6,147 nucleotides of DNA from Clostridia bacterium (GTDB lineage Bacteria > Bacillota > Sulfobacillia > SLMV01), in the NCBI GenBank assembly GCA_003554565.1, contig PWGR01000078.1:1-6147 (forward strand), written 5' to 3'. A program made the position numbers and the translations under genes. Below the pieces are notes generated by a model that saw nothing but the letters and a program-made list of their open reading frames with translations, ran no database searches and was not told the DNA's origin. Positions 1 through 6,126 of this stretch are shown here, one piece after another (the first letter of the stretch is position 1; every line of letters begins with the position of its first letter).

Positions 1-33
1 CGGCAGCGACGGCTCACACCACTGCGCGCCGCA

Positions 34-969
34 TCAAGGTCCGAGCCCGGCGACAAATCGCTCAACATTGTGCCGCATCATACGCACGTAACTATCGGCG
101 CCGCTGCCCGGCGGGCCGAGCGAGTCAACATATATGTCGTCAATCAACTCCGCGCCCGTTTCCCGGGCGATCTGTTCGAGTGGGCGCAGCTCAACCGTGG
201 TTTCGGCAAAGACGGCGGGCAGGTCCGCCTCCCGGCTCAAATCAACCAGATCGGCCACTCTCCGGGCCGGCGGCTCATCCTCGGGGGCAATATGATAAAT
301 GAAGCCGAGAATCTCGAAGTCATAGGCGCGGGCAAAATACTGAAAGGAGTTTTCGCTGGTGAGCAGGAGCCGGTTCTCCGGTGGTATCTCCTGCACCCGC
401 ACCCGGATCCAGTCATCTAGCAGCGCAAGCTTCCGCAGGTAACGGTCGGCATTCCTCCGGTAGACCTCCTTGCCCCCGGGGTCCAGATCAATCAACCCGT
501 CACAGATGTTGTCCACGTATTTCTGTGCCAGAGTGACGTCCATCCAGGCGTGCGGGTCCGGATACCCGGCATAGCTTCCCCCATCAATGGACAGGGGCTC
601 CACTCCCTTGCTGACCGCCCACACTTCCGGTTTTCCCCCGGTGGCGGCCATGAAGCGATCAAACCACAGTTCCAGGTCCATACCGTGATAGAACACCCCG
701 TCTGCCGCGGTGACCTGCAGTAGATCGGTCGGGGTCGGTTCGTAGGTGTGCGGGTCCTGCCCGGGTGGAACCAGGCTGTGCACCACCGCGCGCTCGCCGG
801 CCACCTGCCGGACCAGGTCGCATATGACCGAATAGGTAGCCACCAGCTCCAGGTCAGGGCCGTCCCGCCCGGCGACCGGGACGGAGAGGCTTCCAGAGAT
901 GATCTCGTACGACCCGAAGGAGACGGCAACGATCAGTACGCAGGCGATGCCGACGATCAGCTTGCGCAT
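34..969 (-). CDS. mntA: Manganese-type ABC transporter substrate-binding protein (PsaA/MntC/TroA family)
   Basis: This is the extracytoplasmic metal-binding subunit of a cluster A-I ABC importer, 311 aa, a normal length for the family. Residues 1-20 form a basic then hydrophobic signal or anchor segment. All four metal ligands of the PsaA type can be placed: His74 in DPHTYEP, His140 in DPHAW, Glu206 in TSENSFQYF and Asp282 in YVDSL. The Glu at the third site, where zinc proteins have His, points to Mn (or Fe) rather than Zn. The helical linker and the C-terminal DSYVRMMRHN block also match PsaA-like proteins. The ATG at 969 is chosen because AGGGAGGG lies 7 bases upstream and the signal sequence starts there; a longer in-frame form from 1053 adds 28 non-signal residues. 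The gene follows mntR on the same strand. The ATPase and permease must lie outside the window. No convincing lipobox cysteine is present. The symbol is by analogy; psaA, troA or sitA would serve equally. Confidence 0.9.
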   Translation of the reverse strand: MRKLIVGIACVLIVAVSFGSYEIISGSLSVPVAGRDGPDLELVATYSVICDLVRQVAGERAVVHSLVPPGQDPHTYEPTPTDLLQVTAADGVFYHGMDLELWFDRFMAATGGKPEVWAVSKGVEPLSIDGGSYAGYPDPHAWMDVTLAQKYVDNICDGLIDLDPGGKEVYRRNADRYLRKLALLDDWIRVRVQEIPPENRLLLTSENSFQYFARAYDFEILGFIYHIAPEDEPPARRVADLVDLSREADLPAVFAETTVELRPLEQIARETGAELIDDIYVDSLGPPGSGADSYVRMMRHNVERFVAGLGP

Positions 970-976
970 GGAAAAG

Positions 977-984
977 CCCTCCCT
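977..984 (-). promoter_or_regulatory. Ribosome binding site of the manganese-binding protein gene
   Basis: On the minus strand this reads AGGGAGGG, with 7 bases to the ATG at 969. It decides the start codon in favour of 969 over the in-frame ATG at 1053. Confidence 0.75.
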
Positions 985-1005
985 ACTCTCCGATTTCACT
1001 TGATT

Positions 1006-1011
1006 ATTGTA
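1006..1011 (-). promoter_or_regulatory. Possible -10 element between mntR and the binding-protein gene
   Basis: The minus strand carries TACAAT (five of six matches to TATAAT) about 40 bases upstream of the binding-protein start. No good -35 hexamer lies 16-18 bases further upstream. It could be a weak internal promoter giving extra transcription of the binding protein, but co-transcription from mntR is equally possible. Confidence 0.25.
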
Positions 1012-1053
1012 TGCATCGAAGAAAGTTAGTCGTGCGCACATGTGATGGATCAT

Positions 1054-1461
1054 TCAGGAGTCGTCGAGAAGCTGGGCCCACCACTCTGGGTGAGCCTCGG
1101 CGTACTGCACGAGGGCCCTGATTCGCTGCATGCTCTCACTGCTGAGGTGATGCTCGATGCCTTCTACGTCCTCGAAGATGATGTTTTCGTCTCTGACACC
1201 CAGGAGACGCAGAAGCCGGGTCAGGTCCCGGTGCCGCTCCGCCATCTTTCGCCCAATCTTGCGGCCGGCGGTAGTCAGCTGCACCCCACGGTATTTCTCG
1301 TACCGGACGTAGCCCTTTTCGGCCAGACGCTGCAGCATATGGGTGACAGAGGAGGGTCGGATCTCCAACGCCTCGGCGATGTCCACCGCCCGGGCAAATC
1401 CCTTCTCCTCAATCAGCCGGTACATGCGCTCCAGGTAATCCTCCATATGTGATGTGGGCAT
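1054..1461 (-). CDS. mntR: Manganese-responsive transcriptional repressor MntR (DtxR family)
   Basis: This is a cytoplasmic Mn(II) sensor that normally represses manganese uptake genes when metal is plentiful. The 135-aa protein follows B. subtilis MntR (142 aa) closely from its first residues. An N-terminal winged helix-turn-helix (about residues 5-70, recognition helix around RPSSVTHMLQRL at 35-46, wing around YEKYRG) is followed by the dimerisation and metal domain. All six MntR ligands can be placed: Asp8, Glu11, His77, Glu100, Glu103 and His104 (the last three shifted by one residue relative to B. subtilis). Asp8 and the first Glu of the EGIEHH block are the positions that separate Mn-type MntR from Fe-type DtxR. 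No C-terminal SH3-like domain is present, as expected for MntR. The ATG at 1461 matches the family N-terminus and has GGGAGGG 10 bases upstream; a longer in-frame start at 1524 adds 21 unrelated residues. The gene lies 84 bases upstream of the Mn-binding protein, implying one operon under its own control. Confidence 0.93.
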   Translation of the reverse strand: MPTSHMEDYLERMYRLIEEKGFARAVDIAEALEIRPSSVTHMLQRLAEKGYVRYEKYRGVQLTTAGRKIGRKMAERHRDLTRLLRLLGVRDENIIFEDVEGIEHHLSSESMQRIRALVQYAEAHPEWWAQLLDDS

Positions 1462-1471
1462 CGGACCATTG

Positions 1472-1478
1472 CCCTCCC
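1472..1478 (-). promoter_or_regulatory. Ribosome binding site of mntR
   Basis: The minus strand reads GGGAGGG, 10 bases from the ATG at 1461. It supports the short form of MntR, which also matches the family N-terminus. Confidence 0.6.
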
Positions 1479-1629
1479 ATCCAACCTCCCGGCGATCGGA
1501 CCGCTTGCACAGATGGATATGCACGACCCGCGGCGGTTAGCACTCTGCCCCGGGGCCCAGTCAGCAATGCTTCACTTCCCCCTCCGACCGCGCTGTTTTC
1601 GACCCTGAAACCCGGCAGTGCCCCACCCC

Positions 1630-1658
1630 TTGACGCATCTTCCCCGCACAGGTATTAG
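1630..1658 (+). promoter_or_regulatory. Sigma-70-type promoter for the C45-family hydrolase gene
   Basis: TTGACG at 1630-1635 and TATTAG at 1653-1658 are separated by exactly 17 bases. Transcription would start near 1665. That is only about 8 bases before the ATG at 1673 but about 65 bases before the GTG at 1730, so it bears on the choice of start codon. No terminator-like hairpin lies between it and the gene. Confidence 0.55.
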
Positions 1659-1672
1659 TTGATACTGGATCG

Positions 1673-2662
1673 ATGCATCCAGGACGGGAGGTGCGGGACC
1701 TGTCACCTCATCCGGAGCAAAAGAGAAAGGTGCGCTCGCTGCGCGGGACCAGTCACGACCGGGAGTCTTCTGCCGCCGACCTCCGCACGGCCGGGCACCG
1801 GCTGCGCAAGTATGCCCCGGAGCTGGCCGAAGAGCTCTCTTGCCTGATCGGGCGCTGCCGCGGTAACGCGCACCTGGTAAGGCGCAGGGTCCTGGTCGGA
1901 CGGGATGACGTCGGCTGCGCGGCTTTTGCCGGCTCGGGCACACATACTGCAGACGGGTACCCGCTGTTCGGGCGGAACTGGGACTACCGCCCGGAGGCCG
2001 CTCGGGGGACGCGCGTCTGCCGCCCTTTACCGGCCCGGGGCCTGGCGCATCTGGGATTCACCAACCATCCGATAGGACGTTACGGGGGGATCAACGAGTC
2101 TGGGCTGACGGTAGCGACGGCCATCGTGCCGGCCCGCCCGCGCGGTGATGGCCTCAGGTTCACCCTCATAACCCGCCGCATTCTGGATTGCTTTCACGGG
2201 GTAGGGGAAGCCTGCCGCTTCCTGCAGTCGGTGCCGCACGCTTCCGCGGTGAACTACCTGTTGATGGACCGGGGCGGGCGCATAGCCCGGGTGGAGGCCG
2301 AACCCGGACGCGTGCAAGTGGACACCCCGCGTGGGTTCGCAGCGGTCTCCAATCACTTCTCCTCTGAGCCGCCAGAGAGCGCGCGACCCCGCCTGCCCAA
2401 GAGCAGGGCGCGGGTGCAGAGGCTGCACCAGTGGTTCCGCGCAGAAGCGGGGCAGATTGCAAGTGCCTCGGCCCGGCACATACTGTCCGATCGTCGGGGA
2501 GGTATATGTGCCCCGGGCGACCCATCTGTGCAGCACGCCACCGTGACTCTCTGGTCCTGGATAGCGCGCCCCGGGTGCCGCGCCGTACAGGCGGCGGAGG
2601 GCTCCCCACACCGCACTCCCTTTCACACTGTGCTCATCCCCCGCAGGATCCGGGCAGATTGA
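1673..2662 (+). CDS. C45-family Ntn-hydrolase (acyl-CoA:6-aminopenicillanate acyltransferase-like amidase)
   Basis: This is a predicted self-processing N-terminal-nucleophile enzyme acting on linear amide C-N bonds, or transferring acyl groups to amines; the substrate is unknown. The 329-aa product shows the C45 pattern in order: LRGTSHDR near residues 23-30 (family: Gly-x-x-tyr-Glu-Arg), a helical pro-segment with YAPELAEEL (48-55), then GCAAFA with Cys82 as the probable nucleophile after Gly81. ADGYPLFGRNWDY follows (Arg101 and Asp104 sit where choloylglycine-hydrolase relatives have catalytic Arg/Asp), then GGINESGL (138-145), NYLLMDRGG (194-202) and AVSNHF (224-229). The C-terminal TLWSWIARPG block fits the last beta strands. 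The pro-segment is slightly short (81 residues). The start is uncertain: the ATG at 1673 has no ribosome binding site, while the GTG at 1730 would give a protein starting just before the LRGT motif and has GGAG 12 bases upstream. No signal peptide is seen, so the protein is probably cytoplasmic. It is divergent from mntR and convergent with the MFS gene (35-base gap). Confidence 0.8.
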   Translation: MHPGREVRDLSPHPEQKRKVRSLRGTSHDRESSAADLRTAGHRLRKYAPELAEELSCLIGRCRGNAHLVRRRVLVGRDDVGCAAFAGSGTHTADGYPLFGRNWDYRPEAARGTRVCRPLPARGLAHLGFTNHPIGRYGGINESGLTVATAIVPARPRGDGLRFTLITRRILDCFHGVGEACRFLQSVPHASAVNYLLMDRGGRIARVEAEPGRVQVDTPRGFAAVSNHFSSEPPESARPRLPKSRARVQRLHQWFRAEAGQIASASARHILSDRRGGICAPGDPSVQHATVTLWSWIARPGCRAVQAAEGSPHRTPFHTVLIPRRIRAD

Positions 2663-2697
2663 CCGGGCGGCACGAGGAGGACTCTCCGGGCGCCGAT

Positions 2698-4026
2698 TCA
2701 GACCGTCCGGCGCACCTTCTTGGGACGCTGCACAAACAGCACCGCCACCCCGCCCAGAAGCGGTAGTGCGGTCATTAGCAGCAGGACCTCGTAGTAACCG
2801 CCAAAGATATCGTAGCCCAGGCCGAACGGAAGTGGTCCGAGCGACGACGAGATCACCATGGCCATGGTGGTCACGCCGCGGATGCTCGCCAGGTAACGGC
2901 GGCCGAAGAAATGAGGCCAGACCACGCCATTGACCAGCTGCAGCACTGCCATGCGGCTTCCCTGAATCACGCCGAGTGCCACCGCCGAGGCGCCGGAAGT
3001 GACAAAGAGCATATAGGACAGGTTGACCGCCTGCATCATCATGCCGACGGCTATCACAAACTTGATCCGGAAGTGATCACAGGCATACCCGGCCAGCGGG
3101 GTGATGCATACCCGGGCGATCGCCGCAACGGTGAATACCGCGGCGGCAACTTCCAACGATACTCCATTTTCCGTGAGAATGGACATGTGGTGAAACTGCG
3201 CGCCGGTCCCGACCATGCTGGGGATGGAAACCACGCAGAGGACGATCCAGAAAGCCCCGGTCCGCAGCACTTCTGACACGTCCCACGACTCCTCCTCATC
3301 CCCAGAAAATCCGGGCGCAGAGGAGCTGCCCCCGGAGGGACGGGTGGCATTGTCCGGCAGCAGGCCCAGGTCCTCCGGTCGCTCCCGGGTGAAGTACCAG
3401 GCAATAGGCGCCATAACCAGGGCGAGAATGCATCCCCAGAATATCCAGGCAAATCTCCAGCCCATTCCGTCGATGAGCTGGATATTTACGAGGGGCAGGA
3501 TCGCAGAGCTGGCCGCGCCAGCTATGGCCAGAACGCTCATGACCCTACCCCGGCGGCGCACGAACCACTGCGGCACCATGGCGTTGGGAATAAGGGTCAG
3601 GGATCCCTGCCCGAAAGTGCGGATCATCATGAAGCCGAAAAATAGGGCGGTCAACGACTGGACCCCGCTCATAAAGAACAGGGCACAGGCAAAGAACAGG
3701 GCAATGGCCGTCAGCATGGTCCGGTATCCCTTGTGATCGACCAGCCTCCCCACCACCGTCATGAGGAAGCCTGCCGCGAGGGTACCGCCGGAGTACATTC
3801 CGGAGACCTGCGCCCGGCTCCAACCAAAATCGGCAATCAGGGGATCTATGAAGGTAGAGACAGAGTAGGTCTGCCCGGGTCCTGACATGAACACCCCCAG
3901 GGCCGCCACCGCCACAATTACCCAGCCGTAGTACACACCCTGCAGACCGTTCACCAGTCGACCCGTAAGCGCCTCAGCTTTGCGCACGATTCCGTTGCCC
4001 TTGTTCGTTCCATCGCCACTTGGCAT
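2698..4026 (-). CDS. MFS transporter, monocarboxylate/OFA-like subfamily
   Basis: This is an inner-membrane secondary carrier of 442 aa with about 12 hydrophobic helices. The first begins at YYGWVIVAVAALGVF (32-46), as is typical of monocarboxylate porter and oxalate/formate-type carriers. The loop 2-3 motif A reads GRLVDHKGYR (93-102). TM4 carries RTFGQG (136-141), followed by FVRRRGRVMSV (155-165). The central cytoplasmic loop begins RERPEDLGLLPD (214-225), a hallmark of this subfamily, and continues with a Gly/Ser/Asp/Glu-rich linker to about 250. The second half has the related FFGRRYLASIRG block (373-384). Such proteins usually move small organic anions, but the substrate and direction cannot be read here. 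The ATG at 4026 lacks a clear ribosome binding site, so a start slightly downstream (for example the GTG codon at residue 14) remains possible. The gene converges on the C45 hydrolase and diverges from the M24-like gene, which suggests a shared pathway. Confidence 0.88.
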   Translation of the reverse strand: MPSGDGTNKGNGIVRKAEALTGRLVNGLQGVYYGWVIVAVAALGVFMSGPGQTYSVSTFIDPLIADFGWSRAQVSGMYSGGTLAAGFLMTVVGRLVDHKGYRTMLTAIALFFACALFFMSGVQSLTALFFGFMMIRTFGQGSLTLIPNAMVPQWFVRRRGRVMSVLAIAGAASSAILPLVNIQLIDGMGWRFAWIFWGCILALVMAPIAWYFTRERPEDLGLLPDNATRPSGGSSSAPGFSGDEEESWDVSEVLRTGAFWIVLCVVSIPSMVGTGAQFHHMSILTENGVSLEVAAAVFTVAAIARVCITPLAGYACDHFRIKFVIAVGMMMQAVNLSYMLFVTSGASAVALGVIQGSRMAVLQLVNGVVWPHFFGRRYLASIRGVTTMAMVISSSLGPLPFGLGYDIFGGYYEVLLLMTALPLLGGVAVLFVQRPKKVRRTV

Positions 4027-4060
4027 AGTTGCCCGTCACTTCGCTTTCCGTCTTCAGTAC

Positions 4061-4089
4061 ATTCAACCATCCCTCCGCATCCCCGTCAA
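4061..4089 (-). promoter_or_regulatory. Candidate promoter of the MFS gene
   Basis: On the minus strand TTGACG (4089 to 4084) is followed after 17 bases by TTGAAT (4066 to 4061), four of six matches to the -10 consensus. Transcription would start near 4054, giving a leader of about 28 bases before the ATG at 4026. Confidence 0.4.
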
Positions 4090-4095
4090 CGGTGT

Positions 4096-4112
4096 AGAGA
4101 TACCTTGTCTCT
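4096..4112. promoter_or_regulatory. Short dyad just upstream of the candidate MFS promoter
   Basis: AGAGA-N7-TCTCT ends 6 bases before the candidate -35 of the MFS gene (on the minus strand). Its size and place suit an activator or repressor operator, but 5-base arms are common by chance. Confidence 0.25.
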
Positions 4113-4432
4113 CGAACATGAAGGGAGTCCCGCCAATCTTCCCTGCCCTGTTTTTATTTGCCCGTTGGAATCAAATTCTCCCTCTCTGTTCAATTTCCCG
4201 CATCCATGTGACCTGCATGTCAATCCCGGGACGGGCATGAATTGATGGGTGTTATCGCAGACGGTGGTCATGCCGGTCTGAGCCTTCCGCACCCTGCGCA
4301 AGACAGAGCTCCGATCAGTATCGTCGGGAATGTGTCTCCGGACAAGTATCATGATGCACAAAAAGGGCCTGGACAGAAGGACTGCCCCCCGGACTTCATG
4401 AGGAGACGGTTGACCGGCGGATCAATATGTAT

Positions 4433-4460
4433 TCGTAGGATGATTGTAAAGTTTCTACGA
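4433..4460. promoter_or_regulatory. Operator-like inverted repeat upstream of the M24-like gene
   Basis: TCGTAG (4433-4438) and CTACGA (4455-4460) form a perfect 6-base dyad with 16 bases between the arms. The arm centres are 22 bases apart, about two helical turns, as expected for a dimeric regulator. It lies about 110 bases before the M24-like start, in a locally AT-rich stretch where its promoter would be expected, although no clear -35/-10 pair was found. A TTGACC at 4410-4415 is a possible -35 without a matching -10. Confidence 0.35.
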
Positions 4461-4527
4461 TATTCGCATCATATGCGCACAAGCAGCAGGACTTGCGCAA
4501 TGCGGGAAGAAGTACCGGGAGAAGGAA

Positions 4528-4544
4528 GGCGCAGATACAGCGCC
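4528..4544 (+). other. Small hairpin close to the M24-like ribosome binding site
   Basis: GGCGC and GCGCC pair as a 5-base GC stem with a 7-base loop, ending 12 bases before the AAAGGAGG element. It is too small to be a terminator and no T-run follows. It might stabilise the leader or affect ribosome access. Confidence 0.25.
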
Positions 4545-4556
4545 GCAGCTCACCCC

Positions 4557-4564
4557 AAAGGAGG
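4557..4564 (+). promoter_or_regulatory. Strong ribosome binding site of the M24-like gene
   Basis: AAAGGAGG lies 7 bases before the ATG at 4572. The near-perfect complement to the 16S rRNA 3' end fixes the start and rejects the longer open frame from 4242. Confidence 0.9.
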
Positions 4565-4571
4565 AATTTTC

Positions 4572-6056
4572 ATGTCATTTATGTCAGATGAATGCAGTAC
4601 CGGCGGAGCACCCGAGGCGCGGCCGGACGGAAGGGCTATGGCCAGGGCCGAGAGTGCATCCGACAGCTTCACCCTACTGCGCATCGAGCAGAAAAAGCGA
4701 AGGGACCAGCTGCCGGAGGCGGCCGACTTTCACCGGCTGCCCCTGTCCTGGTACAAAAGAGAAATCGGGGAGATCAAGGAGGAGGCGCGCTCCCGCGGTA
4801 TCGACGGAGGGATCTTTCTGACCAACCGGTGGAACCTCATTTACGCTACCGGCCTGTTTCACTCCACCACGGAACGACCCTTCGCCTGCTTTTTGCCCAT
4901 GGACGAAGAGGACGCCTGCATCTGGCTCCATCCCTACCTGGACGAGAGCCTGGTGCAGGGGTGGTGGTGCACGGAGAGCTTCAGCTATTTCGACCACCAC
5001 CACGCTCCCGGAGCCCGGCCCAATGAGGGCGAGACCACCCCTGGCCCGACGGTCAATCTGTTCCGCTGGTGGGGAGAAGTGCTGTCCGGACTGGGTTACG
5101 GCGACCGCACCATCGGCATAGACGCCGGTAGCATGTGCGAGCTGGGCATACTGCCGGGACAGGAGGAAACCGAACATCTGGACATGTTCCGTGGAATCCA
5201 CGTCCCTGCACCGTTTCGGCCCTCCGGTGGGCCGTTCGGACTGATGGCCAAGGCGATGCCTGATGCAAAGTTCGTGGATGTGTATGACATCCTCATCAGG
5301 CGGCGGATGGTAAAGGATGAAATGGAAAATGCGCTCACACAGCGGGCCATGGACTACTGGTCGGAGATTCACGCCTTTGCCCGCAACTACCTGCTGGAAC
5401 GGGGACCGGGAATCCTGGATTGGGAGCTGGCCAACGCGGCCACGCAGTGGGGGATGCACCGCATAATGCAGGACATCCCGCACCGCGGCCTGCCGCATGA
5501 GGCGGTGGGGATAGAGGTCCGGGTCGGCTGCCGCACGGGACGGGTCACCGCCTACCCCCATCCCAACCAGGTCCGCTGGGCCCGAATCGAGCGCGGCGAC
5601 GCCCTGCAGCTGGCCGGGGTGGTGCGGATCGGCGGCTACGGCGGGGAACAGTACCGGTCATTTCTGATCGGTCCGTACAGCGACTACCGGGAGCGGGTGT
5701 GGGAGGTACATACCGAATCCTACTTCATAGAGGCAGAAAAATCGTATGCAGGCAATACCGGAGCAAGAGTCGCCGAGGCAGTACACCGGCATCAGGTAAA
5801 AAACGGCTGCGCCCATCTGATCTATCATCGCCCGGGGCACGGTGAGGGCATGGAGGGGCATCAGCCACCCTATCACGCCCTCGGAGATCACACCGTGATG
5901 AAAAAGGGCATGCACTTCTCCAATGAGCCGGGGCTGTACGACCCGGAAAATGGATTCGGCTTCAACCATGGAAATAACATCCTGGTATCCGATGAAAGAG
6001 GTGTGCAGATGGGCACGGCCCCGACTGACAAACAGTGGTGCCTGCTCAATCTGTGA
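4572..6056 (+). CDS. M24-family (pita-bread fold, creatinase/Xaa-Pro peptidase-like) protein with altered metal site
   Basis: The 494-aa protein has a creatinase-like N-terminal domain (about residues 60-245: helix WYKREIGEIKEEARSRGIDG, then NRWNLIYATG) and a C-terminal pita-bread domain (about 250-485). Fold landmarks are His330 in AYPHPNQ, the turn GDALQLAG, GYGGEQYRSF, the HRPGHGEG block with His423, His430, and NEPGLY with Glu452. Aligned by eye to E. coli aminopeptidase P, the ligand positions Asp260, Asp271 and Glu406 fall on Ala348, Glu359 and Gly467; only the His354 and Glu383 equivalents remain. A classic two-metal peptidase site is therefore unlikely. Creatinase and ectoine hydrolase show that this fold can work without metal, but the creatinase-specific Glu next to the Arg is not obvious either. 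The reaction is unknown; cleavage of a C-N bond in a small molecule is an inference. An HHH run at 142-144 is unusual. No signal peptide is seen, so it is probably cytoplasmic. It is divergent from the MFS gene, a likely partner. Confidence 0.82.
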   Translation: MSFMSDECSTGGAPEARPDGRAMARAESASDSFTLLRIEQKKRRDQLPEAADFHRLPLSWYKREIGEIKEEARSRGIDGGIFLTNRWNLIYATGLFHSTTERPFACFLPMDEEDACIWLHPYLDESLVQGWWCTESFSYFDHHHAPGARPNEGETTPGPTVNLFRWWGEVLSGLGYGDRTIGIDAGSMCELGILPGQEETEHLDMFRGIHVPAPFRPSGGPFGLMAKAMPDAKFVDVYDILIRRRMVKDEMENALTQRAMDYWSEIHAFARNYLLERGPGILDWELANAATQWGMHRIMQDIPHRGLPHEAVGIEVRVGCRTGRVTAYPHPNQVRWARIERGDALQLAGVVRIGGYGGEQYRSFLIGPYSDYRERVWEVHTESYFIEAEKSYAGNTGARVAEAVHRHQVKNGCAHLIYHRPGHGEGMEGHQPPYHALGDHTVMKKGMHFSNEPGLYDPENGFGFNHGNNILVSDERGVQMGTAPTDKQWCLLNL

Positions 6057-6126
6057 TTGAGCTGGATGCAGGTGACGCGCGGCTTCACGGGGCATCACCC
6101 GCAGAAACTTTCAGTCGGAGGATGCA

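Larger units (their letters stand above)
4027..4571. other. 545-base divergent intergenic region between the MFS and M24-like genes
   Basis: No protein gene is supported here. The reading frame of the M24-like protein stays open upstream to 4242, but that stretch has no protein-like composition or family match and lies before a near-perfect ribosome binding site. The segment 4141-4200 is more AT-rich than its surroundings. Small inverted repeats occur at 4096-4112, 4433-4460 and 4528-4544. No riboswitch or T-box signature is recognised. The region probably holds the control elements for both genes. Confidence 0.6.

Noticed and set aside
1..33. Start of the next transporter gene left of the binding protein
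   Set aside because: On the minus strand the ATG overlapping the stop codon closes after six codons. A GTG option has no ribosome binding site and only a few codons before the edge.
1572..1943. Minus-strand 123-codon frame overlapping the mntR/C45 intergenic region
   Set aside because: The translation is low-complexity and rich in Arg, Pro and Ala, it overlaps the C45 start, and no supporting motif was found.
2027..2626. Minus-strand open frame of 199 codons inside the C45 gene
   Set aside because: It is the antisense shadow of a gene whose plus-strand frame carries the C45 motifs in order.
2663..2697. Terminator between the convergent C45 and MFS genes
   Set aside because: The 35-base gap has a direct CCGGGCG repeat but no stable inverted repeat and no T- or A-run.
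4120..4158. Terminator-like AGGGA/TCCCT pairing followed by a T-rich run
   Set aside because: The stem is 5 bases with a 13-base loop, the T-run starts several bases later, and no plus-strand gene ends nearby.
4242..4571. In-frame N-terminal extension of the M24-like protein
   Set aside because: The added 110 residues have no domain-like character, and the ATG at 4572 has a near-perfect ribosome binding site. The stretch is better read as leader and control DNA.
4674..5561. Long 295-codon open frame on the minus strand across the M24-like gene
   Set aside because: It lies opposite a well-recognised coding frame and its translation shows no family motif. Long antisense frames are expected in GC-rich genes.
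6083..6104. Hairpin after the M24-like gene as a terminator
   Set aside because: CGGG/CCCG arms are only 4 bases and no T-run follows; the next gene may be co-transcribed.
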